Source: Persicaria tinctoria (taxonomy: Eukaryota > Streptophyta > Magnoliopsida > Caryophyllales > Polygonaceae). Taken from it: a DNA stretch of 64,000 nucleotides. Shown here piece by piece: positions 23,051 through 34,570 of the stretch (positions are counted from its first letter, which is position 1; every line of letters starts with the position of its first letter). The stretch lies in NCBI GenBank assembly GCA_037127255.1, contig JBANSL010000009.1, forward strand, positions 40,212,975 through 40,276,974. Direction: 5' to 3'. The notes under the pieces were generated by a model that saw nothing but the letters and a program-made list of their open reading frames with translations, was not told where the DNA came from and did no database searches. Both the position numbers and the translations under genes were made by a program.

Positions 23051-23839
23051 CTGAAAAGAAGCCTATTACCATAATACAAACTCAAGAAAAGAAGCTGATC
23101 ATTTCTATTAGGAAGTAGAAATTTCACATATTTAACTTGAAAAATCATCTTCTCTCCATTGGAAGCTCCAAACTAAAAAGAGATGTACCAAACAGTGATT
23201 ATAAAAAGGATGAGTATGAATGGAGACTAGTTTACTTACTACTCATTTTGCAAAAGCATTGGGCATTAATCGAAAGAAATCAGGAGACATAGGTCGATCG
23301 AAGCAAGCCTTGAATCCTGAAGAAGATAATAAATAAAATGCAATTACTAAGACAATTGGAAAATAAAGTTAAGTCAATTTTTACTATTTTTTTAGTACTT
23401 TATCAAAAATTATATCATGCCCCATTTATTATAAACATTCTATTAAAGAATTGACTATAGAAAAAAAGGTAATAGAGAGTTCCACTGATATGCTTTCACT
23501 TTAACTTATTTTTTCAAATTCCATGAAGTACGATTAAATCTGAAGGTATATTGCAATGTAAATGCAACATGCAATAAGTAATCAAGAGAATCATATCAAG
23601 AACAAAACACCTCGAATCTCAGCCATATTTTGCAATTCACACATTAGATTATCATATTCACATTTATTAATCCTAATTCCTACTTAACTAAAATCTGATC
23701 AAGTGAATGGACAACATCAGACTAAATCAGGCAGAATCCCCCGTATATGCAATTTCTAACACAATAGTCCCATTGACATACAACCTTTAGCAAAATACAC
23801 ACAACCCCCTACGAGTTATCACAAATTCAAGAAATTAGC

Positions 23840-24700
23840 AACCTAAAAGGGAATAGGGAGACCACATACCTGCACTTACTTAAGTCGAATTCGGAATCTG
23901 AACAGCAGGCAAAGATGCACAGTAGAACGATGGTGGCCTGGGCAAAGAGAGGATGGATGGGTCTGCGAGAAAGGCCGAGAGGCACCAGAGAATCTCGCAA
24001 GAGGAGGAGCGACGCTGGAAGACCTCTCCCTCGGGTTCTTCTTCACTCATAGATTGGATCTCGAGCTCAAAATCGCTCCCAGAATGGCTCGCACTCGAGT
24101 CATCTCGAAGCTTTTTGCGGAAACCACTTTCTCGAACACTCGATCTGAGATCGGTCGCTGTCCCTCAAACCCTAATTCCTCTCACTCTTGTCTATTGAAG
24201 AGGAGCGACTGTGTGGGTACTAGTAGAAAGAAAACCCTAATTCCAATGGAAAATGAAGCAAAGATTGAAGGAGCGTTATTTTTGGAGTCAGAGCAGATGA
24301 AGAAGGAAGAGAAAGGTACCAATAGAATAGCCGAGCATTGGATCTAGGCACAACGACAACAGAAATTGTTGGAGCGCTCCTGGCTCCCGGACACATTAGA
24401 AAAGGCGAGATCTGAAGAGAGGTGAGGACCTGGGATCGTCGGCGTCCGAGCTTTGGATTTGGGCACCACGGCGAGGAAAGTCTTCTCAGCACTTCTGGCT
24501 CCCGGCCATGACTGACAAGGCGAGATTCGGAGAAAGTTGAGACTTTCGAGTAGTATTGAGACGGGGAGAAGGACTTGGGTGTGGAAAGAAGAGAGGTGGC
24601 CATGGAGGTGTTCGAAAGAGAGGAGAGCAGAGGGTGAGAAGAACAGTACGAGGTTAAGGATGAGAGAGATCTGAAAAATAAGGGGGTGGCGTTCAATTAG
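23840..24700 (-). other. 5' part of the captured sequence in CACTA 2
   Basis: Pyrimidine- and CTC-rich on the minus strand, with an ORF of 158 codons at 24220-24696 that has no recognisable domain (Ser- and Leu-rich start). Most likely promoter and 5'-UTR DNA of the captured gene rather than a protein gene; left as uncertain. Confidence 0.35.
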
Positions 24701-24944
24701 GGTTTGGGTTATGTTATGGGAAAATCCAAAAATAAGAAAAATATGCCAATGGCTACGGCTTTCGAATTTGGCGTAGTTTTTTTTTTTTTTTGGGTAGTGG
24801 CTAGCAACGGCACCCCTTTGACGTTGCTAATGTTGAGGGCCTCCTCCAACGCCGTAGCAAAGCAGTCGCAAAAGCTTATTATTTGCCACGGCAAATTCTT
24901 GCCGTTTCTAACTAGTGTAGCAAAAGGAATTTTTTTTTGTAGTG

Positions 24945-25299
24945 CACCTTCTTTCACAGCAAGCACATGATGCAAAGAAGCAACATAATCAGGAGCGTAC
25001 TCAGAAAGATCAAGCAATGAGTTGATCATGAAGGAAGCAGACTGACTAGAAGCTGGTAATGTAGGACAATGAAAATCAGAGAGGTTTGGAGGTGGGATTC
25101 TAGTCCTCTGAGACCGACGAAGAGCTGCTACTACTACCACTGGAGGGACCACAACACGTGGGGCTAAAAAAAAGAAAGAAGAGCTCGAGGTGTCCTCTAA
25201 CATGGCTTGCACATGATCTCCTCCAATAGAATCATCTGAACTAGGACCACAATTTACAATCTCTAATGTTTCATCTGCTGAAGGATTGACCAATGGCAA
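24945..25299 (-). pseudogene. Copia pol: region between integrase and RT
   Basis: Minus-strand reading RRSQRTRIPPPNLSDFHC, then YVASLHHVLAVKEG, typical of the linker before Copia RT. It continues directly into the piece ending at 20701 once CACTA 2 is removed. Confidence 0.75.
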
Positions 25300-25369
25300 G
25301 CTGATGTCTCTAAAGTATCCATGTCTTTATGCATATTTTAGTTCCATATTCTATACACTTTGCATATTT

Positions 25370-26127
25370 CGGGTTGGGAATATGTCGAATTTATGTAGTA
25401 TATGCTTATTTGTCAGAAATAAAGATCTACATAAGTTTATGTTTAATATTGCAGAATATAGAGACATTTCGGGAGAAAACCAAGAAGCAAGGACGGGAGC
25501 CCAAAGTTACTCGATATCGACTTTGTTTCATCGATATCGACAAAAGAGCAAGCCCATGTCGAGAAACCAAGAGACGAAGAACCCGACTCTAGCACTTTAC
25601 TCGAGATCGAGTACTATCCTCGAGATCGACTAAACCTTGAAGACCATGTCAGGAGTCGAGGACACCCTGGTCGAGGATGTCGAGAAGAATTACCCGACTT
25701 GACCAGACAACTCGGAGCAGAGCAACACTCTACTCGATATCGACAAATGCCAGATCACACTCCCCGAGCCATATCGAGAAGAGTTGCTCGACAACACCAG
25801 AAAGCCAAGTCGATGAGCCCACTTTCCTCGAGATCGAGTATGTTACTCGAGATCGAGGACACCCTAGGAGCCTATCCGAGCCCTGTCGAGGACCAGCAAC
25901 CCGAGACGTCGAGCCACTGAAGTCGACGACTCTACTCGATCTCGAGTAAGCCTTTGTCGAGATCGACCAAAACTGCCGAGTTGTTGCTGCGCTGTTCGAC
26001 TGTCCGATCTTCTGTCGAGCAACTGTACTCGAGATCTAGGACCCCTGTTGTCGACCACTTCTGTGAGATTCTCCGCTGCCTAGGATCCGTTGACACGCTT
26101 CCTCGTGAATCGATCTTGACTTTACAG
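25370..26127 (+). repeat. LTR copy L3, plus strand, internally deleted
   Basis: Inverse counterpart of the LTR at 32737-34570. At about 25947 the sequence jumps from U3-like to U5-like, omitting roughly 0.9 kb that contains the TATA region. Rich in paired TCGA motifs. It leads straight into gag at about 26152 with no primer site, so it cannot be a working 5' LTR. Confidence 0.75.
25515..25960. promoter_or_regulatory. Paired TCGA-motif array in LTR L3
   Basis: TCGATATCGA pair at about 25520/25540 (20 bp), TCGAGATCGA pairs at about 25603/25622 and 25827/25846 (19 bp), and more. Both the GATATC and GAGATC core versions occur here. Confidence 0.6.
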
Positions 26128-26151
26128 GTGTATCCACCGTTCTGGTCAACC

Positions 26152-28487
26152 ACCCGAGTTTGATGGCTTAGACGAATCGGAACGCCTTTTACACATCAGA
26201 GCTAAACTACAAAGAGCCATGGCGGCCGCAGAAACACAAGAATAGCTAATTGAAAGGCTCACAAGGGAACTAGCCGCAAGGGATGTTACTATCGCCGCTG
26301 ATAGAGCATGAAGGGAACAAGAAGCTGAGCGCGCAAGGCAAGCAGAAGCGGAGCTTGCCCAAATCCCAACCACTATAGAGGATTATATGCTTCCAACTCT
26401 CCTCGTGCCTGAATCGGCGATTAAAATCCCAGAAAACTCTTTTGAAATTCGCACTAAATTTCTTATAGAGCTTAAATATATTACCAATTTTTCTGACATG
26501 TGACGTACTCTTGCTGAAGGTACAACTCTGGAATATGTCAAGATGAAGGCTTTTCGCTGGTCTCTCGCTGGACCTGCACTGAAATGGCTTGAAGGGCTGA
26601 AACCAAGATCCCTCACAACATGGGCCCAAGTAGAGCAAGAGTTTCTGAACAAATTCTTCCCTCCCGCCAAAACAGCACTCCTCCGCCAGAAAATCACAGC
26701 CTTTAAACAGAAGCCAGGGGAGCCGCTAGCAAAGGCATGGGAACGCTACAAAGAACTGTTGCGATCTTGCCCTACTCATGGACAACCACCCTACGTCATT
26801 CAGGAGATCTTCTTCAACTCTCTTGTCCAAGTCACGAAGGACAGAATCAACCAGTATACTCGCTATGAGTATTTGACGATGCCACCAATTGACGCCTGGG
26901 GTGTGCTGGACAAGCTCACCAATTATGACAACAAATATGGGTCTACTGCAAACTATGAGGAGAACTCCTATGCCAGGCCATTACCATCTATGTCACTCTA
27001 TGAGCCAGCAAAGAAGATTGACCCAGATGTTAGGGAGCAGTTCTATAGAGACCAGAATCGCAAGCTCCTCAAGTAAGTCAAATATCTGTCTGTCAATCAG
27101 TCTTGCATCGAATGCGGATCACAGTGGCACACCACTACTGAGTGCCCACACACTGAGCAAGTCAGGATGGCAGAGACACATGAAGAGGTAGCCTACGCTG
27201 GGGGTCCCAATCGCTACATGGGAGATCAAAGGTTCCATCAACCACAGTGGAACCAAGGTCCTCCTAGGAACCCCCCACCATACAAAGCTCCAGGACATCC
27301 AGAAAGGGATCAAAAGAAGGATGACTTACAGCTCATCCTTGAGGAGATGCGTCGGAATCAAGGCACCATCAATAACCAGTTCCAGAACATCACTACAAAA
27401 TTTGGAGAACTGGACATCTGCAAAAGGGGAATAGAGACCCAGATGGGTCAAATCGCTGCACAGATCCCACGACCATCCAGATAGCTCCCTGAGCAAACAG
27501 AACTAAATCCTAAGGGGAAGACCGGACACGTCGCAGCTATCACACTCAGAAGTGGGCATCAATTACACGACCCAGAGGTCAGGAAGCATAAGGACAAAAC
27601 AGAGCAGCAACTCGGCAAAGAACAGAAGCAACTCGATATCGAGGAGCTAGTACTCGATCTCAACAAGAACCTGCTCGACATAGACCAGAAGCTGAGCTCG
27701 GACTCCACTGCACAACCAGACAACTCGAGGTCGATAACCCAACTCGAGATCGAGGAACCTGTAGTCGAGATCGAGGAGAAAGTGGCCGACTTCGATGACT
27801 CTACAACACCTCCGACGTCTGATCTGGCTCCAAAGCAGAAAAACCCACTACCTTTTCCTTCTAAAGCACAGAAAGATCCCACTTCAGGTAGATTTAACCG
27901 TTTTGTTAATATGCTGCAAGAACTGAACGTCTCTATTCCTTTTACAGAAGCCCTGCAAGAGATGCCTGTATATGTCAAATTTCTGAAGAAAATCCTGAGC
28001 AAGAAGCAATCCATCTCAGAGATCGTAGGCGAGTGCAAAGTACTCCACTTCCCTTAAAAGAGACCTGACCCTGGTAAGTTTTCTGTTACTGTGGGTTTTG
28101 GACAATATAAATATGAGTCTCTGTGTGATTTAGGAGCAAGTGTGAGCATCATGCCTTTATCAATCTGGCGGAAGGTAAAGATATGATGCATAGAACTTGT
28201 GGATGCCAAACTATACATGGCAAACAATACAGTGGTCATCCCTACAAGTATAGTTGAGAACGTCCCCGTCCAGGTTGGTAAATTCTTTGTTGCAGCAGAT
28301 TTCTTTATTATAGAATGCGCTGAAGATCCTACTAGCCCTACTATTCTTGGTAGACCATTCTTAGCTACTGTAGATGTCAAGATTAGTGTCAAAAATCGAT
28401 CGCTCACCTTCACCATAGGCCACGAGGTCTTAGATTTCATGGCTAGAGGTAAAAAGCATCAGCAACCACGGGACCAAGCAATCAACA
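26152..28487 (+). pseudogene. Gypsy (Athila/Tat-like) gag and protease
   Basis: One frame with several stops (for example near 26243, 26503, 27074 and 27482). The capsid part has MKAFRWSLAGPALKWLEGL, SLTTWAQVEQEFLNKFFPP and RYKELLRSCPTHG. A zinc knuckle CIECGSQWHTTTEC lies near 27100, and the aspartic protease motif DLGASVSIMP near 28127. The linker between them (27600-27780) encodes repeated LEIEE/LDIEE units made of TCGA motifs. No RT or integrase follows. The product would assemble virus-like particles. Confidence 0.85.
27630..27782 (+). repeat. TCGA-motif array inside gag coding sequence
   Basis: TCGATATCGA/TCGATCTCAA and TCGAGATCGA/TCGAGATCGA pairs here are spaced 21 bp, a multiple of three. 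They therefore translate as a heptad-like LDIEELV and LEIEEPVVEIEEKV. The same DNA motif as in the LTRs has spread into, or out of, coding sequence. Confidence 0.65.
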
Positions 28488-30445
28488 GAGGAAAGCACCA
28501 GCACTGTACTCGAGATCGACAAAGCTTCCTCGATCTCGAGTAACCCACTACTCGATCTCGACCAAAGCTCATCGACATCGACTTCCTCAGCTGACCATAG
28601 ACTTGCCAACAGCCTAAGTATGGGGTCCCTGTACTCGATATCGACCAGTCATACTCGATATCGACTAACCCCAAGGCCGAAGATTTCTGTTTTGGGTCCG
28701 AAGAGGTAAGTTCAGGTATGAATTCTACCCCCCCCCCCCCCCCCCTCTCAGTCCCTTAAGAAATTTATCAATAATTTAAGGGGAGGTAAGGCCCCGGGGC
28801 GAGAGAATCTGCGAAAACTAAGAGCTGGAAGGAAGAAGAAGAAAGAGAAGGAAGATTATGCAAGCAACCACCTGTCAGCTGAGCTTGCATACTACAACCA
28901 GGACCTAGATGATCCAAGAGAAGGGCCAAGCATGAGAGGGCCCCACACTAATGGTCCTTGAACGCAAACGGAGAAGTCGGCCTAGCGACTCTAAAATCTA
29001 GAGCATGTATATAAGACTTTATGAATTTTGGGAGCTTTGAACTTTTTGGTTTTGGTTTTTGATTTTTTGTCTTTTGGTTTTTTAGAATACTTCATATGGA
29101 TAGTCTTGTTTTTGTGCAATCTAACACTTTTAGGTCGGCAAGCATATAAGGATCGCAAAAAGTGGAATAAGAAGTCCCTGAAAAACAAGTCAGAATCGAC
29201 GAAGGCCAAGTCGACAACGACGAAGAGGAGCAGCCCAGAAACTCCTCTATATCGATTAAGCCAACTCGATATCGACAAAACCCAGAAGTCCCTCGACTTC
29301 AGAAGCCACTGGACGCAGAAGCCTCCTCGAGATCGAGTTTTGTACTCGAGATCGACAAAAATCTTTCCTCGACCTGCACTGTTTTCCTCCTCGATGTGTT
29401 ATTCTGTGAGTTCCTTCCTTTACTCTTGTATTTATTTGATTTTATACAGTGGGACACTGTATATTTTAAGTATGGGGTGGGGGAAGGGCTTATTACCATT
29501 ACTTTTTAGTCTTGCTTTTGGTTTTACATGGTGAAATTTTAATTTTTATAATATGCATTCATGTTTAATTTTTGTACAGTGGGGACACTGAAATTTTAAT
29601 TTTATGCATTTTAGTCTTTTGCCATACTTTAGTTTTGTTTTTAGTTGCATAGAAAAAAAAATAGAAAATGTCGAAAAAAGAAAAAAAGAAAAAAATATGC
29701 ATGTTTAATTTTTGCATTATTTTACTTTTTATACCCTAACTTAGATGTCCTATGATGATGAATAATGACTGACTTGATCATATAAATCCTATGGCGTGTT
29801 TGGAAGGTTTAGCCTAAGTCCTCGAAATTATTTTTATGTGGATTGTGAACTTGTGATGAAATTGAGCGCATATGATCCTAAGCTAAAGGTGAAATCCAAC
29901 AAAAATTGTCCTAGTGAGAATTTTGGCCTTATAGGGAGAACATTAAAAATCCCTCTACTTTCTTGAGTGTATTTATTCTTCCTATGCATCTCTAAATGTT
30001 GGGATAGTTATTCAAAACCAATGCATTTATATCATGATGTGAATGAGAATTAAATGATGGAGGCACCTTTGAAGCCAATTTTATCCTCTCTTTACCTACC
30101 CTGCATTATCCCTGCTTGAAGCTAGAATAGTAGCCTGAGACTTTTATTATAAACTCCACAAAATTATCCTTAGCCAAATTGAGTTTGGCCACCATTTGAG
30201 AATTAAGACACAGAGTTGGTTGTAAGGGTGATTTGTGAAAAGAATGAGCTTATGTTGCATTTCAAGTAAAAAGGATTTTTGAAATTTATTGAGATATGGG
30301 TTGGTTTTATATTTTTATCTTGCTATGCATATTATGTAAAAGGATTTTTGGCTCACCCTACAAATGCACTAGTGTTATTTTATGTAATTTTCGTTAAAAA
30401 AAAATCCCTCTGCTTTCGTGCCCCAGCAAGCTTAATTACACTCAA
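28488..30445 (+). other. 3' interior of the plus-strand LTR-family element
   Basis: Non-coding sequence that corresponds to the interior of the complete element (compare 28975-29060 with 14940-15000 reversed). It contains further TCGA pairs (28507-28670 and 29325-29362), a run of 18 C at 28728-28745, and a TATGGGGTGGGGG polypurine-like stretch at 29471. No RT, RNase H or integrase remains where they should be. Confidence 0.6.
28728..28745. repeat. C18 homopolymer
   Basis: Eighteen consecutive C after GAATTCTA. Possibly slippage in a polypurine or polypyrimidine tract; the length may also vary by sequencing error. Confidence 0.8.
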
Positions 30446-30469
30446 GAATAAGGGAGCCTGGGGAGCTTC

Positions 30470-31440
30470 TTATTTGAGGAGCTTCTTATTCTGGTCTCTG
30501 TAGTACTGCTCCCTTACATCTAGATCAATCTCTTTAGGGGGCTCATAGAGGGGCGTGGATGGTGCTGGCCTGATGTAGTGGTTCTCCTCATAGTTGACTG
30601 GAGTCCGATACTTGTTGTCATAGTTAGTCAGGTTGTCGAGAGCAGCCCATGCATCAACAGGCGGCGTTGTCAGATACTCATAGTGAGTATATGTGTTGAT
30701 TCTGTCCTTTGCACCCATGTCCAGAGAATTGAAGAAGATCTCTTGAACCACGCAGGGTTGCTGTCCATGTGTAGGGCAGGATCGCAGTAGATCCTTATAG
30801 CGTTCCCAAGCCTTTGCTAGCGTCTCTCTAGGCTGTTGTTTGAAAGATGTGATCTTTTGGTGCAAGAGTACTGTCTTGGCAGGAGGAAAGAATTTGTTCA
30901 GAAATTCCTGATTCACTTGAGCCCATGTTGTGAGAGATCGTGGTTTCAGCCCTTCCAGCCATTTCAGTGCAGGACGAGCGAGAGACCAGCGGAAAGCTTT
31001 CATCAGGATGTACTCCAAGGTGGTACCTTCAGAAAGAGTGCGACACATGTCAGTAAAGTTGGTAATATGGTGTAGAGGGCATTCATTAAATCTACCATGA
31101 AAAGCATGATTTTTAATTTCAATAAGGAATTGAGTGCGAATTTCATAGTTATTTTCAGGGATTAGAATGGCCGATTCAGGCACGACGAGAGTCGGGTGCA
31201 TATAATCCTCTGCAATGGTTGGGTATAGGGCAAGCTCAGCTTCTGCTTGCCTCGCACGCTCAGCTTCCTGTTGCCTGCCCGCTCTCTAAGTGGCGAGAGC
31301 AGCATCCCTGGTGGCTAGATCCCTTGTGAGCCTCTCGATCAGCTGTTCCTGTGTCTCTACAGCTGCCATGGCTCTTTGTAGTTTAGCTCTGATGTGTAGA
31401 AGACGCTCTAGTTCGTCTAAGCCGTCAAACTCAGCTCCAG
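30470..31440 (-). pseudogene. Second gag copy, minus strand
   Basis: Homologous to the gag at 26152, but uninterrupted for 243 codons from 31201 to 30470. It keeps the segment NHAFHGRFNECPLHHITNF that the plus copy lacks and has an intact DMCRTLSEGT where the plus copy has a stop. It ends at QNKKLLK. Upstream (31202-31440) it is joined directly to LTR sequence at 31440. No zinc knuckle or protease remains. Confidence 0.8.
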
Positions 31441-32639
31441 AAGTGGGTAGACTACTCGCTCTTCATCATCAAGAAAGACATCAAATAACAAAAGAAACTA
31501 ACTTGCATTGATTTAAATAAAGAAAGCTTACAACCAAACAAGACAAATCCGCTTTCGCCTTTCCACCTTGCTTGCCACAAACCCTCTCTCTCTACTACAA
31601 CTTACTTGTTCTCTCTAAAAAATTCAATGATGAAAACCAGCCCCTAAAGCTTTATTTATAGCCCCCTATTCCTTGCTATTCAAGGATAGAATATATCTAT
31701 CTTTATCTAAATCTATATCTAAAGTCTTTAAGATAAATAAAATTAATTAAGGAATTAAATCTAAAAGGGAAATAAATCTAAAATAGGTAGAATATCTTCC
31801 ATGTGGTGATAGGTCTTCTCCATAGATAGAACTTGATAGATCTCGGCCAAATTGGATAGAATTGGATCCAAGGACTCCTAATCCGAGCAGGACAGCAAAA
31901 CCGCGTAACGCGGCTTTGGCATGGCGTTCCTCGATCTCGACCAAACTTCCTCGAGATCGAGTAGGGATGACGTCGACTTCGCTTCGCTGGACGTCTCGGG
32001 TTGCTCTTCCTCGACATGCTCAGACAGGTGCGGTGCTGGGTCCTCGAGATCGAGGAAATTCCTCGAGATCGAGTAACATGGCTTCATCGACTTGGTGGCC
32101 TGGTGATGTCAAGTAGTCTTCCTCGACACTGGCTCAGATTGGCGCTGTTGGTCTCGTCGATATCGACAACCTTTGTCGAGATCGAGTAAAGTGGTGTCGA
32201 TGTCTTCAGTCCTCGACTTCTCGACTTGGCTTTGTCGATCTCGACAAAGTGTACTCGAGATCGAGTTGGCTTTTGAAGTCGGGTTGTCTCTGACTCAGTT
32301 TCTCGATCAGTGCTTAGTCGACAAGGCATGTGCTCGGACACCTTCGTCGAGATCGAGTAAGATTACTCTAGATCGAGTAAAGCTGGGCTCCTAGCTTGAT
32401 TCGACTGGTTCCGCTGCTTCTTGACCTTGGACTTCTGTAGTTGATTTCCGAGCTTTCTCAGAACTGTTGTAGTTTGCCTCGAATTCTGCAAAATTAAACA
32501 TAAACTGGTGTAGATTCCATAATTTTGGCAAATAAACATAAACTACATAGATTTTGTACTATCTTAGCCCAAATGCATGAAATGTATGGAGAAAACGATA
32601 TAAAAGTTACTGTAAAACATGGCAGATTCAGCTCACAAT
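31440..32639 (-). repeat. LTR copy L4, minus strand, 3' truncated
   Basis: Starts (minus strand) TATTGTGAGCTGAATCTGCC at 32639, directly after a TATGGGGTGGG polypurine tract near 32655, so it was a 3' LTR. TATA at 31651-31660. It breaks off at the phrase AGAAGTGGGT (31440) and is fused to gag, giving the impossible order polypurine tract, LTR, gag. Confidence 0.75.
31930..32375. promoter_or_regulatory. Paired TCGA-motif array in LTR L4
   Basis: Pairs near 31931/31950, 32043/32062, 32157/32176 (TCGATATCGA with TCGAGATCGA) and 32347, spacing mostly 19 bp. Upstream of TATA on the minus strand. Confidence 0.6.
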
Positions 32640-32736
32640 AGGCTCACCCACCCCATACTGGTCTCTGTAGTACTGCTCCCTTATTCTTGAGTGTTTGAGG
32701 ACCAGAATAAGGGAGCAGTACTACAGGAAATCGAGT
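32640..32736. repeat. Fold-back scar between LTR copies
   Basis: TGTAGTACTGCTCCCTTATT and its reverse complement form arms of about 22 bp separated by some 18 bp. One arm is the 3' end of gag (same text at about 30500-30520). The other junction at 30446-30465 carries the same CTCAAGAATAAGGGAGC. This looks like a template-switch or inversion breakpoint. Confidence 0.65.
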
Positions 32737-34570
32737 TTACAATATAAAATATAGATCAAAACAGATTCTGCCCACGCAAATAATTACAAGACCTCTTCCT
32801 GATGCAGCAGTGGGAAGTCAGGATCGATCCACGAGGAAGCGTGTCAGCGGATCCTAGGCAGCGAAGAATCTCACAGAAGTGGTCGACAACAGGGGTCCTA
32901 GATCTCGAGTACAGTTGCTCGACAGAAGATCAGACAGTCGAACAGCGCAGCAGCAACTCGACAGTTTTGGTCGATCTCGACAAAGGCTTACTCAAGATCG
33001 AGTAGAGTCGTCGACGTCAGGTTGGCTCTTGTCGAGAATCAGTAACTTGAGATCGAGGAGTGCTAGTCGATCTCGAGGAAGACAGAAAACTAAAACGAAA
33101 TGAAAGAAAGTAAAGACATGTGCTTTGGGATTTCAAACTAAACTGTATGTAAAAAGCTTCCAAGATTAGGGTTCACATCAACGATAACCAAGCATGCATA
33201 AGGCAGAAATAAAACAGATAATCATGTGATTCGCATCAAAGGACTAAGCTTTCGCCTTTTCCAACAATTAGACAACTCTTTCAAGAAACCCTAATTGTCT
33301 CCACTAATTTTATGTTTACAATCCAAGTTGTTAGCATGGACCTCCATTAGATAGGTAATAAACACATAACAAGTAGTAGATGCTCAAAACATGATAAAAG
33401 TCGGTTATTTACCTCAAACGTGCAGGGCTATCGTCGGGCTCGCCCCAACCCTAGAAGTGGGTGGACTACTCGCGCTTCATTGCAACCTCATACATTGATT
33501 AAAAGGAAATAACAACTTGCATTAAACTAAATTTAAAGACTTTACAATCCCGGCGATCCAACTCTCGTTGAACGCCAAAACCCTAAAACCTTCGAACTCC
33601 TAAACCGTCTCTGTGAAACTACTTCTCTAACTCTGAATTGAATGATTCCTAAAATCAGCCCCATGTGCTTTATTTATAGCCTTCTAATCCTTGCTAGTCA
33701 AGGATATAATATCTATATCTATATCTAAAATTATATCTATAGCATTAAAGATAAATAAATACAACAACATAATTAAATCTAAAAAAGGGAATTATATCTA
33801 AAAGTCTTCAAGTGGATAAATCTTCATCTTCATGATGTAATCTTGATAGAATCGGATAGACTCGGCAAATCTTCGGGTCCAAGGAATCCCAATCCGAGTA
33901 GGACTGCCCAAACCGCGTTACGCGTCTCTGGAAGATTTCCTCGATCTCGAGGAGTTTTCCTCGATCTCGAGTAGAATGGTCGTCGACTTCGGTGGCTCGG
34001 CGTCTCGGGTTGCTGGTCCTCGACAGGGCTCGGATAGGCTCCTGGGGTGTCCTCGATCTCGAGTAACATACTCGATCTCGAGGAAAGTGGGCTCATCGAC
34101 TTGGCTTTCTGGTGTTGTCGAGCAACTCTTCTCGACATGGCTCGGGGAGTGTAATCTGGCATTTGTCGATATCGAGTACATAACTCGATATCGAGTAGAG
34201 TGTTGCTCTGCTCCGGGTTCTCTGGTCAAGTCGGGTAATTCTCCTCGACATCCTCGACCAGGGTGTCCTCGACTCCGGGCATGGTCTTCAAGGTTTAGTC
34301 GATCTCGAGGATAGTACTCGATCTCGAGTAAAGTGCTGGAGTCGGGTTCTTCGTCTCTCGGCTTCTCGACATGGGCTCCTCGATTAGTGAGGTGTCCGGG
34401 CTTTTTTGTCGATATCTATGAAACAAAGTCGATATCGAGTAACTTTGGGCTCCCATCCTTGCTTCTTGGTTTTCTCTCGAAATGGCTCCATATTCTGCAA
34501 TATTAAACATAAACTTATGTAGATCTCTATTTCTGACAAATAAGCATATACTACATAAATTCGACATATT
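32737..34570 (-). repeat. LTR copy L5, minus strand (divergent subfamily)
   Basis: Nearly full-length LTR related to 11558-13499 but clearly divergent. It shares GTGGGAAGTCAGGATCGATC near 32810, and its TATA box lies at 33669-33678. The plus-strand copy at 25370-26127 is the same subfamily. Its upstream U3 end at 34570 is cut by LTR L6. Confidence 0.75.
33945..34445. promoter_or_regulatory. Paired TCGA-motif array in LTR L5
   Basis: At least five pairs: near 33941/33961 (20 bp), 34053/34072, 34168/34187 (TCGATATCGA type), 34300/34319 and 34412/34433. The densest array in the window. Confidence 0.65.

Larger units (their letters stand above)
20705..24944. mobile_element. CACTA transposon 2, carrying captured NAD+ carrier exons
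   Basis: Starts CACTACAAAAATAAATT and ends in the inverse AATTTTTTTTTGTAGTG. It is flanked by the 3-bp duplication CAC at 20702-20704 and 24945-24947, and joining the flanks restores Copia pol. 4,240 bp, no transposase. Subterminal TTGCGACGG/CCGTCGCAA motifs lie at both ends. The interior is a piece of a plant gene in minus orientation plus a tRNA-shaped sequence. Confidence 0.9.
18301..25330 (-). mobile_element. Decayed Copia retrotransposon, minus strand
   Basis: Pol pieces at 19247-20701 and 24945-25299 read on the minus strand in the Copia order integrase end, RT, RNase H. A G-run polypurine tract and a putative short 3' LTR follow. A hAT MITE sits in the LTR and CACTA 2 sits in pol. The right end joins an unrelated LTR fragment, so the 5' half of the element is missing. 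Frameshifts make it inactive. Confidence 0.8.

Noticed and set aside
24220..24696. 158-codon minus-strand ORF as a gene
   Set aside because: No domain and UTR-like composition; kept only as an uncertain part of captured DNA.
28728..28745. C18 run as a structural (i-motif or G-quadruplex) element
   Set aside because: A single homopolymer with no further G-tracts nearby; slippage or sequencing error is simpler.
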